This document shows positions 18,346 through 27,171 of a DNA stretch of 64,000 bases, piece after piece (positions within the stretch are counted from its first letter, which is position 1; each line of letters begins with the position of its first letter). Where the stretch lies: the NCBI GenBank assembly GCA_002375465.1, contig DFLT01000005.1, forward strand, positions 186,001 to 250,000, read 5' to 3'. The notes beneath the pieces were generated by a model. It made no database searches. It saw only the letters and a program-made list of their open reading frames with translations, and had not been told where the DNA came from. The stretch is from Alphaproteobacteria bacterium UBA3612. GTDB lineage: Bacteria > Pseudomonadota > Alphaproteobacteria > Sphingomonadales > Sphingomonadaceae. The translations under genes and the position numbers were made by a program.

Positions 18346-20231
18346 TGTGCGGCATTGCAGGCGCCTTCGACCGGCGGGACCGGCGCACCCTGCCACCGCA
18401 GGTTCTGGACGCCATGACGGACGCGCTGGAACATCGCGGGCCAGACGGGCGCGGGACGTGGAGCAAGCCGGGCATCGCGCTCGGTCACCGGCGACTTTCC
18501 ATCATCGATCTGACGCATGCAACGCAGCCCATGCCCAGCATGGACGCCCGCTTCCAGATCGTCTTCAACGGAGAGATGTATAATTTCCGGGAACTGAAGG
18601 CGACGCTGGAGGCGGCGGGGCACCAGTTTCGCTATGACAGCGATACCGAAGTGCTGATCGAGGCATATCGCGCCTGGGGACCGGACATGCTGCCGCGCCT
18701 GCGCGGCATGTTCGCCTTCGCCATCTGGGACGAGGCCGAGCGATCGCTGTTCCTGGCGCGCGACCGTTTCGGGGTAAAGCCGCTCTACATGGCGCATCTG
18801 GCCGACGGGCGAACGCTGTTCGGCAGCGAGATGAAGGCGCTGCTGGCCTATCCCAACTTGCCCACCGACATCGATCCGCGCGCAATCGAGGACTATTTCG
18901 CCTATGGATATGTCCCCGACGACAAGAGCATCCTGAAGTCGGTCACGAAGCTGCCGCCAGCACATCATGTGACGCTGAAGCAGGGCATGGATGCCCCCAC
19001 CCCCGTCCGCTATTGGGATCTGGAGTTCCGTCCGAAACACCGCGGATCCTCGGCGCGCCTCGCCGATGAACTCATTCAGCGGCTGGAGGTCGCCGTAGGT
19101 AGCCGGATGGTCGCCGATGTGGAGGTGGCGGCCTTTCTGTCCGGCGGCGTCGATTCATCGGCGGTCGTTGCCCTGATGGCGGGCATTTCCGAACGTCAGA
19201 TCAGAAGCCTGTCCATCGGTTTCGACGAGGGCGGCTTTGACGAGACATCGCATGCGGCGGGGGTTGCCAGGCGTTACGCGACGGAACATCACACGCGGAC
19301 CGTCACCGCAGATGATTACGGCCTGATCGAGACCCTGGGCCGCGCCTTTGACGAACCCTTCGCGGATGCAAGCGCGGTTCCCACATACCGGGTGTGCGAA
19401 CTGGCGCGTGAACATGTGAAGGTGGCTTTGTCCGGCGACGGCGCCGACGAGGCGATGGCCGGCTATCGCCGTTACCGCCTGTTCATGAACGAGCAGAAAA
19501 TCCGTGGCGTGCTGCCCGCCGGGCTGCGGCGCAGCGTCTTTGGCGCCATGGGCCGTGCCTATCCAAAGCTGGACGGCGCGCCGCGTTTCCTGCGCGCCAA
19601 AACCACATTGGAGGCGCTCGCCATGGCACCGGGGGAGGCATATTATCACGCCGTCTCCGTCACCTCGGACAATGCGCGCGCCTCCTTATTCTCGGATCGC
19701 CTGAAATCGTCGCTGGGTGGGTACGAGGCGCGGCACCTTTATGCGGATACCTTTGCCGCGGCGCCGGCATCGAGCGCCCTGGGGGCGGCGCAATATACCG
19801 ACATCCGCCACTATCTGCCCGGCGACATACTGACGAAGGTGGACAGAACCTCCATGTCTGTGGGGCTTGAGGCGCGCGAGCCGCTGCTGGATCACGAACT
19901 GGTCGAATGGATCGCGGGCCTGCCCCCTTCAAAGCGTCTGCAAGGCGGCGAAGGCAAATGGCTGATGAAGCGCAGCCTCAAACGGCACCTGCCGGACGAT
20001 ATTCTCTATCGAAAGAAAATGGGCTTCGTCGTCCCCATCGAACGCTGGTTTCGCGGCGCACTGGCCGACCGGGTCGCATCGCTCAGCCGTTCATCGCGGG
20101 TCGCGGACAGCGGCTGGTTCGACATGCAAAACTTCTCAAAGCTTGCCGCGGATCATCGCAGCGGAAAGGCGGAACACAGCCGCACCTTATGGCAGATGAT
20201 CATGCTGGAAGAGTCGCTGCGCCGCCTATAA
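18345..20231 (+). CDS. XrtA/PEP-CTERM system amidotransferase (asparagine synthetase-like)
   Basis: 628 aa. Class II glutaminase domain with nucleophile Cys2 (MCGIAG), RGPDGRG and FNGEMYN; synthetase domain with the PP-loop SGGVDSS (266-272) and LSGDGADE. Family members in exosortase loci are thought to amidate sugar carboxylates such as uronic acids rather than make free asparagine. Last gene of the plus-strand series, coupled to xrtA by 1 nt. A nearly 40-nt gap separates it from a convergent hypothetical gene. Confidence 0.93.
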   Translation: MCGIAGAFDRRDRRTLPPQVLDAMTDALEHRGPDGRGTWSKPGIALGHRRLSIIDLTHATQPMPSMDARFQIVFNGEMYNFRELKATLEAAGHQFRYDSDTEVLIEAYRAWGPDMLPRLRGMFAFAIWDEAERSLFLARDRFGVKPLYMAHLADGRTLFGSEMKALLAYPNLPTDIDPRAIEDYFAYGYVPDDKSILKSVTKLPPAHHVTLKQGMDAPTPVRYWDLEFRPKHRGSSARLADELIQRLEVAVGSRMVADVEVAAFLSGGVDSSAVVALMAGISERQIRSLSIGFDEGGFDETSHAAGVARRYATEHHTRTVTADDYGLIETLGRAFDEPFADASAVPTYRVCELAREHVKVALSGDGADEAMAGYRRYRLFMNEQKIRGVLPAGLRRSVFGAMGRAYPKLDGAPRFLRAKTTLEALAMAPGEAYYHAVSVTSDNARASLFSDRLKSSLGGYEARHLYADTFAAAPASSALGAAQYTDIRHYLPGDILTKVDRTSMSVGLEAREPLLDHELVEWIAGLPPSKRLQGGEGKWLMKRSLKRHLPDDILYRKKMGFVVPIERWFRGALADRVASLSRSSRVADSGWFDMQNFSKLAADHRSGKAEHSRTLWQMIMLEESLRRL

Positions 20232-20271
20232 TCCACCGCCCTGCTTAACCTGATCGCAGGACCGGATTCCG

Positions 20272-20733
20272 CTACATTTCCGGCACTTCGACAGGTGCGG
20301 ACGATGCAGGCGCGGCATCATTGCCCGCTTCCTCGCCCGGAACGCTGACAGGATTTTCGCCGCCGTCGCCTGTGGCGGCTGGTGCGGCGTCCTGACCCTG
20401 CTGAGAGGTGTCCGCGCCCGTTTCCGTTCGCCCGGCCGCCAGGGCGGCCTGATGCGCGCGGGCTATGGCGCTTTGCGCTTCGGGCGACAAATTGCTGGCT
20501 TCCGCATCGATGCCCAGCTCCCGCAGCGAATTTGCCGTTTCGCGGGGGACGGTACTCGATGTGGACGTCGTTGATGCGGCTGCCGGGCTGGATACCGGCG
20601 AAAGGTTGCTCGCCCTAAGGGAACCATAAAAATAAATGAAGATGCCGCCGATGACGAAGATCCCGACGCCCAACCACAGCAGGAGGGCATTGCCGGGAAA
20701 GAAATTTCGCGGCTGCCGTTTTCGCATCACCAT
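20272..20733 (-). CDS. Hypothetical single-span membrane protein with low-complexity tail
   Basis: 153 aa, not recognised. A basic N-terminus (RKRQPRN) and one hydrophobic segment near residues 16-37 predict an N-in membrane anchor. The rest is rich in Ala, Ser, Thr, Glu and Asp with one short helical piece (LSPEAQSAIARAHQAALAAG). A second ATG at 20727 is an alternative start. It is transcribed toward the XrtA operon and preceded by 197 nt without a gene. Codon use resembles its neighbours, so it is probably real. Confidence 0.65.
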   Translation of the reverse strand: MVMRKRQPRNFFPGNALLLWLGVGIFVIGGIFIYFYGSLRASNLSPVSSPAAASTTSTSSTVPRETANSLRELGIDAEASNLSPEAQSAIARAHQAALAAGRTETGADTSQQGQDAAPAATGDGGENPVSVPGEEAGNDAAPASSAPVEVPEM

Positions 20734-20930
20734 GGTCTCTGCCTTCCCGCCCCAATTCGGGTGGATCCGTGCTGTGGATCGCTATGCATCAATGTCCCTC
20801 AGAATTCGCCGAATCGAAGCAAGAATTAAGCCAACCTGTATAAGCGTTCGGAACCGTTAAGATTTATTCCCGTGCCGTTTAACCTCTCATGAAACCAATT
20901 ACAAATCTGTCAAGGAAACCGACACTTTTC

Positions 20931-21668
20931 TCAATATGTTGCGCATACGAAATAAAGTCCGTCCGGCGGTGCGTTAAGCCCTAGCCGGGACCGGTCGCGA
21001 GCAAGCAGTGCCTGCTTCATGTCCTCCGGCGTCCAGCGGCCGTCGCCCACCATGGCAAGGCAGCCGGTGATTGATCGAATCTGGTGGTGCAGGAAACTTG
21101 GCGCCTCCGCATCGACGATGATTCGGTCGCCCTCTCTTCGCACGGCCAGATGCGACATGGTCTTGATGGGGCTTTTCGCCTGGCACTGTGCCGCGCGAAA
21201 GGTGGTGAAATCATGTTTGCCGATCAGATGCTGGCTGGCGGCGTGCATGGCGGCCTCGTCCAGCTGTTGCGGCACGCGCCATTCGCGCCCGGTGGTCAGC
21301 GTCAGCGGCGCACGGCGATTGCGGATGACGTAGCGATAGGCGCGGGCCCTGCAATCGAACCGCGCATGAAAATCCTCTGAGACCTGGGCGCACTCCAGAA
21401 TCGCGATGGGATGCGGGCGCAGCTTTGCATTCAGCGCCTCTGACAGGCGGAACGGTGTGAAATCGCGCTGCAGATCGACATGGGCGACCTGACCCAGCGC
21501 ATGGACGCCCGAATCGGTGCGGCCACAGCCGAACAGTGTTGGCGTCTCACCCGCAAACTCTCCAAAGGCATCCTCGATCGCCGCCTGCACGGTCGCGCCA
21601 TGGGCCTGCCGCTGCCAGCCCATGAACGGGCGCCCGTCATATTCGATTGTCAGGCGATAGCGGGGCAC
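20931..21668 (-). CDS. truA: tRNA pseudouridine synthase A
   Basis: 245 aa, normal length, GTG start. The catalytic aspartate is in GRTDSGVHA near residue 52; [12 protein letters not shown] at the N-terminus and [11 protein letters not shown] toward the end are family hallmarks. It modifies uridines 38-40 of the anticodon arm. The start lies 19 nt inside the end of fmt, so the two are co-transcribed. Confidence 0.96.
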   Translation of the reverse strand: MPRYRLTIEYDGRPFMGWQRQAHGATVQAAIEDAFGEFAGETPTLFGCGRTDSGVHALGQVAHVDLQRDFTPFRLSEALNAKLRPHPIAILECAQVSEDFHARFDCRARAYRYVIRNRRAPLTLTTGREWRVPQQLDEAAMHAASQHLIGKHDFTTFRAAQCQAKSPIKTMSHLAVRREGDRIIVDAEAPSFLHHQIRSITGCLAMVGDGRWTPEDMKQALLARDRSRLGLNAPPDGLYFVCATY

Positions 21669-22567
21669 GGATCGATACGCGCGGGCATGGCAAAGCCGTT
21701 CAGGAAATCCTTAATACCGACGGGGCGTTTCCCCGGCCGCTGGACCAGCCGCAGCCGCAGGGCATCGGTACCACAGGCGATGACACGTCCCTCGTCCAGA
21801 ACCGTACCTGCTGCACCGCGGTCGGCAACCACCGCGGCCTCCAACACCTTGATCCGTTCGCCATTGGCGAGGAACCAAGCGCCTGGGGCGGGATTGAACG
21901 CCCGCACGGCGCGCTCCACGTCCACGGCATCGCGCGTGAAGTCCAGCTCGGCCTCCGCCTTGTCGATCTTTCGCGCATATGTCGCGCCCTCATGCGGCTG
22001 CGGTTCGGCACGCAGCGCGGCAAGATCGCCAAGCGCCTCGACTGTCAGCTCGGCCCCGACGAGCGCCAGCTCGTCTGTCAGCATCCCTGCCGTCTTTCCC
22101 GCGATTTCCACCTGCCGCGTCAACAGCATCGCCCCAGTGTCCAGCCCCGCATCCATCTGCATGATGGTCACGCCCGTCACCCTGTCGCCATCCAGAATGG
22201 CGCGCTGCACCGGCGCCGCACCGCGCCAGCGCGGCAATAGAGATGCGTGTATGTTGATACAGCCGTGGCGGGGGGCGTCGAGGATCGCCTGCGGCAGGAT
22301 CAGGCCATAGGCAGCGACGATGGCCACATCCAGATCCAGCCCTGCAAAGGCGGTTTGCTCCGCCGCCCCCTTCAGGGACTCGGGATGGCGCACCAGCAGG
22401 TCGAGTTCCTGCGCAAGTTCATGCACGGCAGAACGCTGCACCTTCTTTCCGCGCCGCGCGGCGCGGGGCGGCTGTGTGTAAACGGCGGCGATGTCATGCC
22501 CCGCCGCGTGCAGCTGCCGCAGGGCGGTCGCGGCGAAAGGAGGGGTTCCCATAAAGGCGAGGCGCAT
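21650..22567 (-). CDS. fmt: Methionyl-tRNA formyltransferase
   Basis: 305 aa. Formyl-THF binding domain with MGTPPFA at the start, the active-site stretch [18 protein letters not shown], and the C-terminal tRNA-binding domain with FNPAPGAWF. Formylates initiator Met-tRNA. In operon with truA; divergent from recR, with def next to recR, so the formylation and deformylation genes are clustered. Confidence 0.97.
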   Translation of the reverse strand: MRLAFMGTPPFAATALRQLHAAGHDIAAVYTQPPRAARRGKKVQRSAVHELAQELDLLVRHPESLKGAAEQTAFAGLDLDVAIVAAYGLILPQAILDAPRHGCINIHASLLPRWRGAAPVQRAILDGDRVTGVTIMQMDAGLDTGAMLLTRQVEIAGKTAGMLTDELALVGAELTVEALGDLAALRAEPQPHEGATYARKIDKAEAELDFTRDAVDVERAVRAFNPAPGAWFLANGERIKVLEAAVVADRGAAGTVLDEGRVIACGTDALRLRLVQRPGKRPVGIKDFLNGFAMPARIDPCPAIA

Positions 22568-22701
22568 GCGCGCGGGCTACGCCGCCGGTGACTGTTGCGC
22601 AACCTTTGTCGCGGGCGGGTGGGCCTGTCGATGCCTTGCCCGCCGGGCATAAGAACGGCCGCTTCAATTGGTGCGCTTGTTCACTTTGCGTCCCGCCCTA
22701 A

Positions 22702-23310
22702 ATGAACATCATGTCATCTCCTGAAATCGAAGCGCTGACCCAGGCTCTCTCGCGTCTCCCCGGGCTTGGCCCCCGGTCGGCCCGGCGAGCGGTCCTGCAC
22801 CTGCTGAAAAGGCGAGAGACTGCGTTGAAGCCCTTGCAGGCGGCGTTGCAGGCCGTCGATCTGTGCATGTCCACCTGTTCGATCTGCGGCAATATCGATA
22901 CGTCCGATCCTTGCCATATCTGTACAGATCACCGCCGCGACGAAACGTTGCTGGCCGTTGTGGAGGAGGTGGCGGACCTGTGGGCGATGGATCGCGCGCG
23001 CCTGTTCGCCGGGCGCTATCACGTCCTTGGCGGCAGGCTGTCCGCGCTGGAGGGCGTCGGCCCCGATGATTTGTCGGTGGAACCCTTGCTGGCGCGCGTT
23101 CGCGGCGGCGTCGTCAGCGAAGTGGTCCTCGCCATGAACGCCACCATGGAGGGGCAGACCACGCTGCATTATCTTGCCGAACGGCTGCAGGATGCCGGTG
23201 TGTCGGTAACCACGCTGGCGCATGGCGTTCCGGTCGGGGGCGAACTGGACTATCTGGATGAGGGCACGATCGCCCAAGCCTTGCGGGCGCGGCGACCGCT
23301 TTCTACATAG
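22702..23310 (+). CDS. recR: Recombination protein RecR
   Basis: 202 aa. Helix-hairpin-helix region with [11 protein letters not shown], the four-cysteine zinc module [19 protein letters not shown], and a Toprim domain with [13 protein letters not shown]. The end [17 protein letters not shown] is the Walker-B-like family signature. RecR works with RecF and RecO in gap repair. A second ATG at 22711 is possible. Six nt separate it from def. Confidence 0.97.
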   Translation: MNIMSSPEIEALTQALSRLPGLGPRSARRAVLHLLKRRETALKPLQAALQAVDLCMSTCSICGNIDTSDPCHICTDHRRDETLLAVVEEVADLWAMDRARLFAGRYHVLGGRLSALEGVGPDDLSVEPLLARVRGGVVSEVVLAMNATMEGQTTLHYLAERLQDAGVSVTTLAHGVPVGGELDYLDEGTIAQALRARRPLST

Positions 23311-23316
23311 GCCGCT

Positions 23317-23853
23317 ATGGCTATTCTTCCTATTGTCGAGACCCCGGACCCACGCCTGAAGCAGGTGTCGCAGCCCGTCGATGCCGTCACTGACGAGCTG
23401 CGCCGTCTGATGGACGATATGCTGGAAACGATGTACGCGGCGCCGGGCATTGGCCTCGCGGCGATACAGGTGGGTGAACCCGTGCGGGTTCTCGTCATAG
23501 ATCTGCAGGAACTGCCGGAGGGCGAGGAAGACGAGGATAAGCGCGTGCGTGCGCCCCTTTATTTCGTGAATCCGGAAATCCTCGAACGGTCGCAGGAAAT
23601 GACGACCTATAATGAGGGCTGCCTGTCGGTGCCGGAGCAATATGCCGAAATCGACCGCCCCTCCGTCATTCGTGCCCGCTGGCTCGATTATGACGGCAAT
23701 GCTCATGAACAGGAAATCGACGGTTTCCTTGCCACCGTGCTGCAGCACGAGATGGACCATCTGGAGGGCATCCTCTTCATCGATCATCTGTCCAAGCTGA
23801 AGCGCGACATGGTCCTGAAGAAGCTGACGAAGATGCGGAAGCTGGCCGCCTGA
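23317..23853 (+). CDS. def: Peptide deformylase
   Basis: 178 aa. The three metal-site motifs are present: [19 protein letters not shown] and QHEMDHLEG (Glu-Met instead of the common Glu-Ile). Removes the formyl group from nascent proteins. Six nt after recR. The stop is followed by a wobble-containing hairpin (23861-23877) and TTCAATTT that could act as a weak terminator. Confidence 0.97.
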   Translation: MAILPIVETPDPRLKQVSQPVDAVTDELRRLMDDMLETMYAAPGIGLAAIQVGEPVRVLVIDLQELPEGEEDEDKRVRAPLYFVNPEILERSQEMTTYNEGCLSVPEQYAEIDRPSVIRARWLDYDGNAHEQEIDGFLATVLQHEMDHLEGILFIDHLSKLKRDMVLKKLTKMRKLAA

Positions 23854-24065
23854 TCAGACGGCTGCCTCGCGGGCGGCTTCAATTTCCTCCTGTGCGGCAA
23901 TGACGGCCTCTTGGTATTTGTAGGGAAGCGCACAGCGAACCGCACAGATTAGTGTCCGTGCCGACACGGTGTAGGATAAATCGACCGGAATTGGCTGAAA
24001 TCTAATTGGAAAATAGGATTCCAAATGAGACTCTTCCGCTCGTTCCTTCTCATCGTCACGTCGGA

Positions 24066-24093
24066 AAAACCCCCGCCTCGCTTTGCGGGCGGG
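24066..24093 (-). terminator. Intrinsic terminator of the purF-SDR operon
   Basis: Read on the minus strand: CCCGCC, CGC, loop AAA, GCG, a bulged A, GGCGGG, then GG and five T. This is a 9-bp GC-rich stem with one bulge and a T run, 150 nt after the SDR stop. Confidence 0.7.
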
Positions 24094-24112
24094 CGCACCG
24101 GCCCCCGTATAG

Positions 24113-24142
24113 GTACGCGCGCGCGTGCGCGCACATGCGCGC
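24113..24142. repeat. 30-nt alternating purine-pyrimidine tract (Z-DNA-forming type)
   Basis: Every step from 24113 to 24142 alternates purine and pyrimidine, mostly CG and CA/TG, with the palindrome GTGCGCGCAC at its centre. It lies in the 3' untranslated part of the purF-SDR transcript. Confidence 0.75.
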
Positions 24143-24243
24143 TGAGTGTGCGTTTTGTCCGGTTCGCCTGATCGGTGGGGGGTGTCCGGTTTGTGCCGCC
24201 GCACCGGCGTCGGCGTGTATCGGCGCGAAAATCGACGGTTGAA

Positions 24244-24918
24244 CTAGCGGCGCAGTTTTCCGGCGATTTCGTCCGCTACGTCCTCAGGCGACCTCAGCTT
24301 CGTCTGGTCTTCTCCGGGAAAGGCCTTTGCCCGCATCGCCGTCGCGGTACCGCCCGGATCGACGACATGGGTAAGGACGTCGGCCAGGCCGTCCATTTCT
24401 TCGCCATAGCTTTGCACCAGCGTCACCAGCGCGGACTTTGACGCGGCATAGGGTCCCCAAAAGGCACGCGGCGTCTTTGCGACAGAGGATGTGATCGCAA
24501 CCACATCCGCCTTCGGCGCGGCACGAAGCAGCGGATCGAACGCCTTCAGCAGGCGAAAATTGGCGGTGACGTTCAGCTTGAACAGCGTCTCGAACTCGTC
24601 GGGATCGCTATGGGGCAGGGGCCCAAGGTCGCCCAGCATGGCCGCGTTCAGGATCAGGGCGTCCAGCCGACCCCAGCGACCAGCAACGGCCTGCGCCAGC
24701 CTGTCCACCGCCTCGAAATCGGCAAGGTCGAACGGCGCGAGCGTCGCGGTGCCGCCGGCTGCGTGGATCTCGTCCTCGACTTCTTCGAGACCGCCTTCGG
24801 TGCGGGCGGTCAGGAGAACATGATAACCCTGTGCCGCCAGATGTTTTGCAGTGGCGGCGCCAATGCCGCGGGACGCACCGGTGACGAGCGCGAGAGCCTG
24901 GGGAGACGCGCCACTCAT
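24244..24918 (-). CDS. SDR family NAD(P)-dependent oxidoreductase
   Basis: 224 aa. Cofactor loop TGASRGIG (14-21), NAAMLGDLG in place of the NNAG motif, catalytic Tyr and Lys in YAASK, and DPGGTATAMR after it. Similar in layout to YciK-like oxidoreductases. Substrate unknown. It starts inside the purF stop (ATGA overlap) and is followed by an intrinsic terminator. Confidence 0.9.
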   Translation of the reverse strand: MSGASPQALALVTGASRGIGAATAKHLAAQGYHVLLTARTEGGLEEVEDEIHAAGGTATLAPFDLADFEAVDRLAQAVAGRWGRLDALILNAAMLGDLGPLPHSDPDEFETLFKLNVTANFRLLKAFDPLLRAAPKADVVAITSSVAKTPRAFWGPYAASKSALVTLVQSYGEEMDGLADVLTHVVDPGGTATAMRAKAFPGEDQTKLRSPEDVADEIAGKLRR

Positions 24919-26375
24919 TCCGCGGCCTGCGCTGCCAGCAGGCTGAACTGGTCCGGTCCCGCTTCATCCTCCTGATCGGTCAGGCTGGTGGGATAGGCGC
25001 CGGTGAAACAAGCGTCGCAAAATTGCGGCTTGGTATCATCGCGCGATGCAAGGCCGAGCGCGCGGTAAAGGCCGTCGACAGTGATGAACGACAGGCTGTC
25101 CGCCTTGATGAAGGCGCGCATCCGTTCGATGTCCATCTGCGCCGCCAGCAATTTGGAACGATCCGGCGTATCGACGCCATAGAAGCAGGGATTGCGCGTC
25201 GGCGGGCTCGCAATGCGCATGTGCACCTCCTTCGCCCCGGCATCACGCATCATCTGCACGATCTTCAGGCTGGTGGTGCCGCGCACGATACTGTCATCGA
25301 TCAGGACGACGCGCTTGCCCTCGACGACGCCGCGATTGGCATTGTGTTTCAGCTTCACCGACAGGTCGCGAATGCCCTGACCCGGCTGAATGAAGGTGCG
25401 ACCGACATAATGGGATCGGATGATACCCTGTTCGAAGGGGATACCCGCTTCCTGTGCAAACCCCAGCGCGGCGGGGTTGCCGCTGTCCGGGACGGGAACG
25501 ACGACATCGGCGTCGACCGGACTTTCCTTCGCCAGCTCGGACCCGATGTTCTTCCTGACCGCATAGACGCTGTTGCCGTCCAGCGTGCTGTCGGGCCGCG
25601 AGAAATAGACATGTTCGAAAATACACGGACGTGGGGCGTGATCGCCAAAGGGGCGCAGGGACCGGATGCCCTTTTCGCCGATCACAAGCAGCTCGCCGGG
25701 ATCGACCTGGCGGATGAAGGTCGCGCCAACGATGTCCAGCGCCACCGTTTCGGATGCCACGATATAGGTTTCTTCCAGCTTGCCCAGAACCAGCGGGCGA
25801 ATGCCCAGCGGGTCGCGACAGGCGATCAGTCCTTCCGGCGTCAGACAGGCAAGGCTGTAGGCGCCCTCCACCTGCTTCAGCGCGTCGATGATTCGGTCGA
25901 GAAGCGGCCGGTACGCCGATGTCGCGACCAGGTGGATCAGAACCTCCGTGTCGCTGGTCGACTGGAAGATGGAGCCGCGCTTGTTCAGCGCCTTCCTAAG
26001 GTGCAGCGCGTTGGAGATATTGCCGTTATGCGCCACCGCGAAGCCACCCGAAGACAGTTCGGCGAACAGGGGCTGCACATTGCGCATGGCCGTCTCGCCC
26101 GTTGTCGAATAACGCACATGACCGATGGCGGCATGGCCGGGCAATTGCCGGATCGCTTCCTCCGAATCGAAATTGCCGGCGACGTGACCCATTTCCCGCT
26201 TGGTATAGAACAGCGTACCGTCCCAGCTGGAAATGCCCGCCGCCTCCTGCCCGCGATGCTGCAGCGCATGCAGGCCCAGCGCGGTCAGCGCCGCGGCCCC
26301 CTCGGCGCCATATACGCCGAATACGCCGCACTCCTCGCGCAGCTTGTCGTCGTCGAAAGGATTGGTTGTGAGCAT
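24915..26375 (-). CDS. purF: Amidophosphoribosyltransferase
   Basis: 486 aa from ATG 26375; the longer frame to 26510 overlaps a plus-strand gene. The glutaminase nucleophile is Cys16 in REECGVFG, which implies removal of a 15-residue propeptide. NNGNIS-type (AHNGNIS) and GHVRYSTTG glutaminase motifs are present, and the PRPP loop is VVLIDDSIVRGTT. First committed step of purine synthesis. Co-translated with an SDR gene. Confidence 0.96.
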   Translation of the reverse strand: MLTTNPFDDDKLREECGVFGVYGAEGAAALTALGLHALQHRGQEAAGISSWDGTLFYTKREMGHVAGNFDSEEAIRQLPGHAAIGHVRYSTTGETAMRNVQPLFAELSSGGFAVAHNGNISNALHLRKALNKRGSIFQSTSDTEVLIHLVATSAYRPLLDRIIDALKQVEGAYSLACLTPEGLIACRDPLGIRPLVLGKLEETYIVASETVALDIVGATFIRQVDPGELLVIGEKGIRSLRPFGDHAPRPCIFEHVYFSRPDSTLDGNSVYAVRKNIGSELAKESPVDADVVVPVPDSGNPAALGFAQEAGIPFEQGIIRSHYVGRTFIQPGQGIRDLSVKLKHNANRGVVEGKRVVLIDDSIVRGTTSLKIVQMMRDAGAKEVHMRIASPPTRNPCFYGVDTPDRSKLLAAQMDIERMRAFIKADSLSFITVDGLYRALGLASRDDTKPQFCDACFTGAYPTSLTDQEDEAGPDQFSLLAAQAAE

Positions 26376-26481
26376 GAACAGAGGTTCCGGACGGCTGCGG
26401 AGTAGCCCGCATATAGGCGCGTCGCATACGAATGTCACCAAAGGGACTGCCATGCGTTGGGCGCATGAAAGGAGAAAAGAA

Positions 26482-26730
26482 ATGGCAAAGGAACACGGTT
26501 CGCAGATCAAGAACGATGAGACCTATGAAGAGCTGAGGGATCAGGGCGCTTCGAAGGAGAAGGCCGCCCGCATCGCAAACGCGCAGGCCAGCGGAAGTGT
26601 GGATCGCGACAGCAGAAAATATGAGGACCGCACAAAGGACGAGCTTTACGAGGAGGCCCAGGAAATCGGCATAGAGGGCCGGTCGGACATGTCGAAGGAC
26701 GAGCTGATCGAGGCGCTGAGAAATCATTGA
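26482..26730 (+). CDS. Small charged protein with Rho-termination-factor N-terminal-like motif
   Basis: 82 aa, strong GGAGAAAAGAA before ATG 26482; the frame is open upstream but antisense to purF. Very charged. The C-terminal part (TKDELYEEAQEIGIEGRSDMSKDELIEALRNH split over two helices) looks like the Rho_N SAP-type helix pair that binds nucleic acid. The N-terminal part resembles the DUF7218 stress-type small proteins with KNDETYEELRDQGASKEKAARIAN. A DNA-binding or general stress role is inference. Confidence 0.8.
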   Translation: MAKEHGSQIKNDETYEELRDQGASKEKAARIANAQASGSVDRDSRKYEDRTKDELYEEAQEIGIEGRSDMSKDELIEALRNH

Positions 26731-26761
26731 AGGTGGGGGCCGTCGCGATTAGCCTGTCGCC

Positions 26762-27124
26762 ATGAACATGCGCGAAGAGGGCGACACGCTCGACCTGAAA
26801 TTCAATGCCGATGGCCTCGTGACCGCCGTGGCCACCGATGTGGCCACGGGCGAAGTCCTGATGCTGGCCCACATGAATGCAGAGGCGTTCCGCCTGACTC
26901 AGGAAACCGGAAAGGCGCATTTCTGGTCCCGATCCCGCAAATCATTGTGGATGAAAGGGGAAACCAGTGGAAACGTGTTGCGCGTCCGCGAAATCCGCGT
27001 CGACTGCGATCAGGACGCGATATGGTTGCAGGTCGAGCCAACAGGGCCAGCCTGTCACACCGGGCGGCGGAGTTGTTTTTATCGACGCGTCGACAAAGAC
27101 GGATCGCTAATCCACGACGCATAA
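26762..27124 (+). CDS. hisI: Phosphoribosyl-AMP cyclohydrolase
   Basis: 120 aa, single-domain form without the HisE part. [12 protein letters not shown] near residue 32, [18 protein letters not shown], and the metal-binding CDQDAI and [11 protein letters not shown] motifs. Third step of histidine synthesis. Stand-alone gene followed directly by a strong terminator. Confidence 0.97.
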   Translation: MNMREEGDTLDLKFNADGLVTAVATDVATGEVLMLAHMNAEAFRLTQETGKAHFWSRSRKSLWMKGETSGNVLRVREIRVDCDQDAIWLQVEPTGPACHTGRRSCFYRRVDKDGSLIHDA

Positions 27125-27155
27125 AAATGGGGCGCGGATTCGCCGCGCCCCATTT
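27125..27155. terminator. Bidirectional terminator between hisI and the PEP-CTERM gene
   Basis: Perfect 13-bp stem AAATGGGGCGCGG / CCGCGCCCCATTT with a 5-nt loop, ending in T-rich sequence on both strands. It starts right after the hisI stop and 17 nt from the end of the convergent gene. Confidence 0.85.
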
Positions 27156-27171
27156 CTAACGATGGCGACCT

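Larger units (their letters stand above)
23854..24243. other. 390-nt region between def and the SDR gene without a supported gene
   Basis: From left to right: a weak def terminator-like hairpin (GCTGCC-TCGCG-GGCGGC, 23861-23877), a 6-bp inverted repeat TTGGAA/TTCCAA (24006-24024), an intrinsic terminator of the minus strand (24066-24093) and an alternating purine-pyrimidine tract (24113-24142). A 116-codon minus frame (24204 to 23854) spans the terminator and resembles no family; I do not call it. Confidence 0.6.

Noticed and set aside
21480..22310. Long plus-strand frame across truA and fmt
   Set aside because: Antisense to two clear housekeeping genes.
23854..24204. 116-codon minus-strand frame after def
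   Set aside because: It runs through the intrinsic terminator and the alternating tract, begins with an Arg/Thr-rich stretch produced by that tract, and resembles no family.
25023..26405. 460-codon plus-strand frame
   Set aside because: Fully antisense to purF; the long opening is a codon-bias effect of GC-rich DNA.
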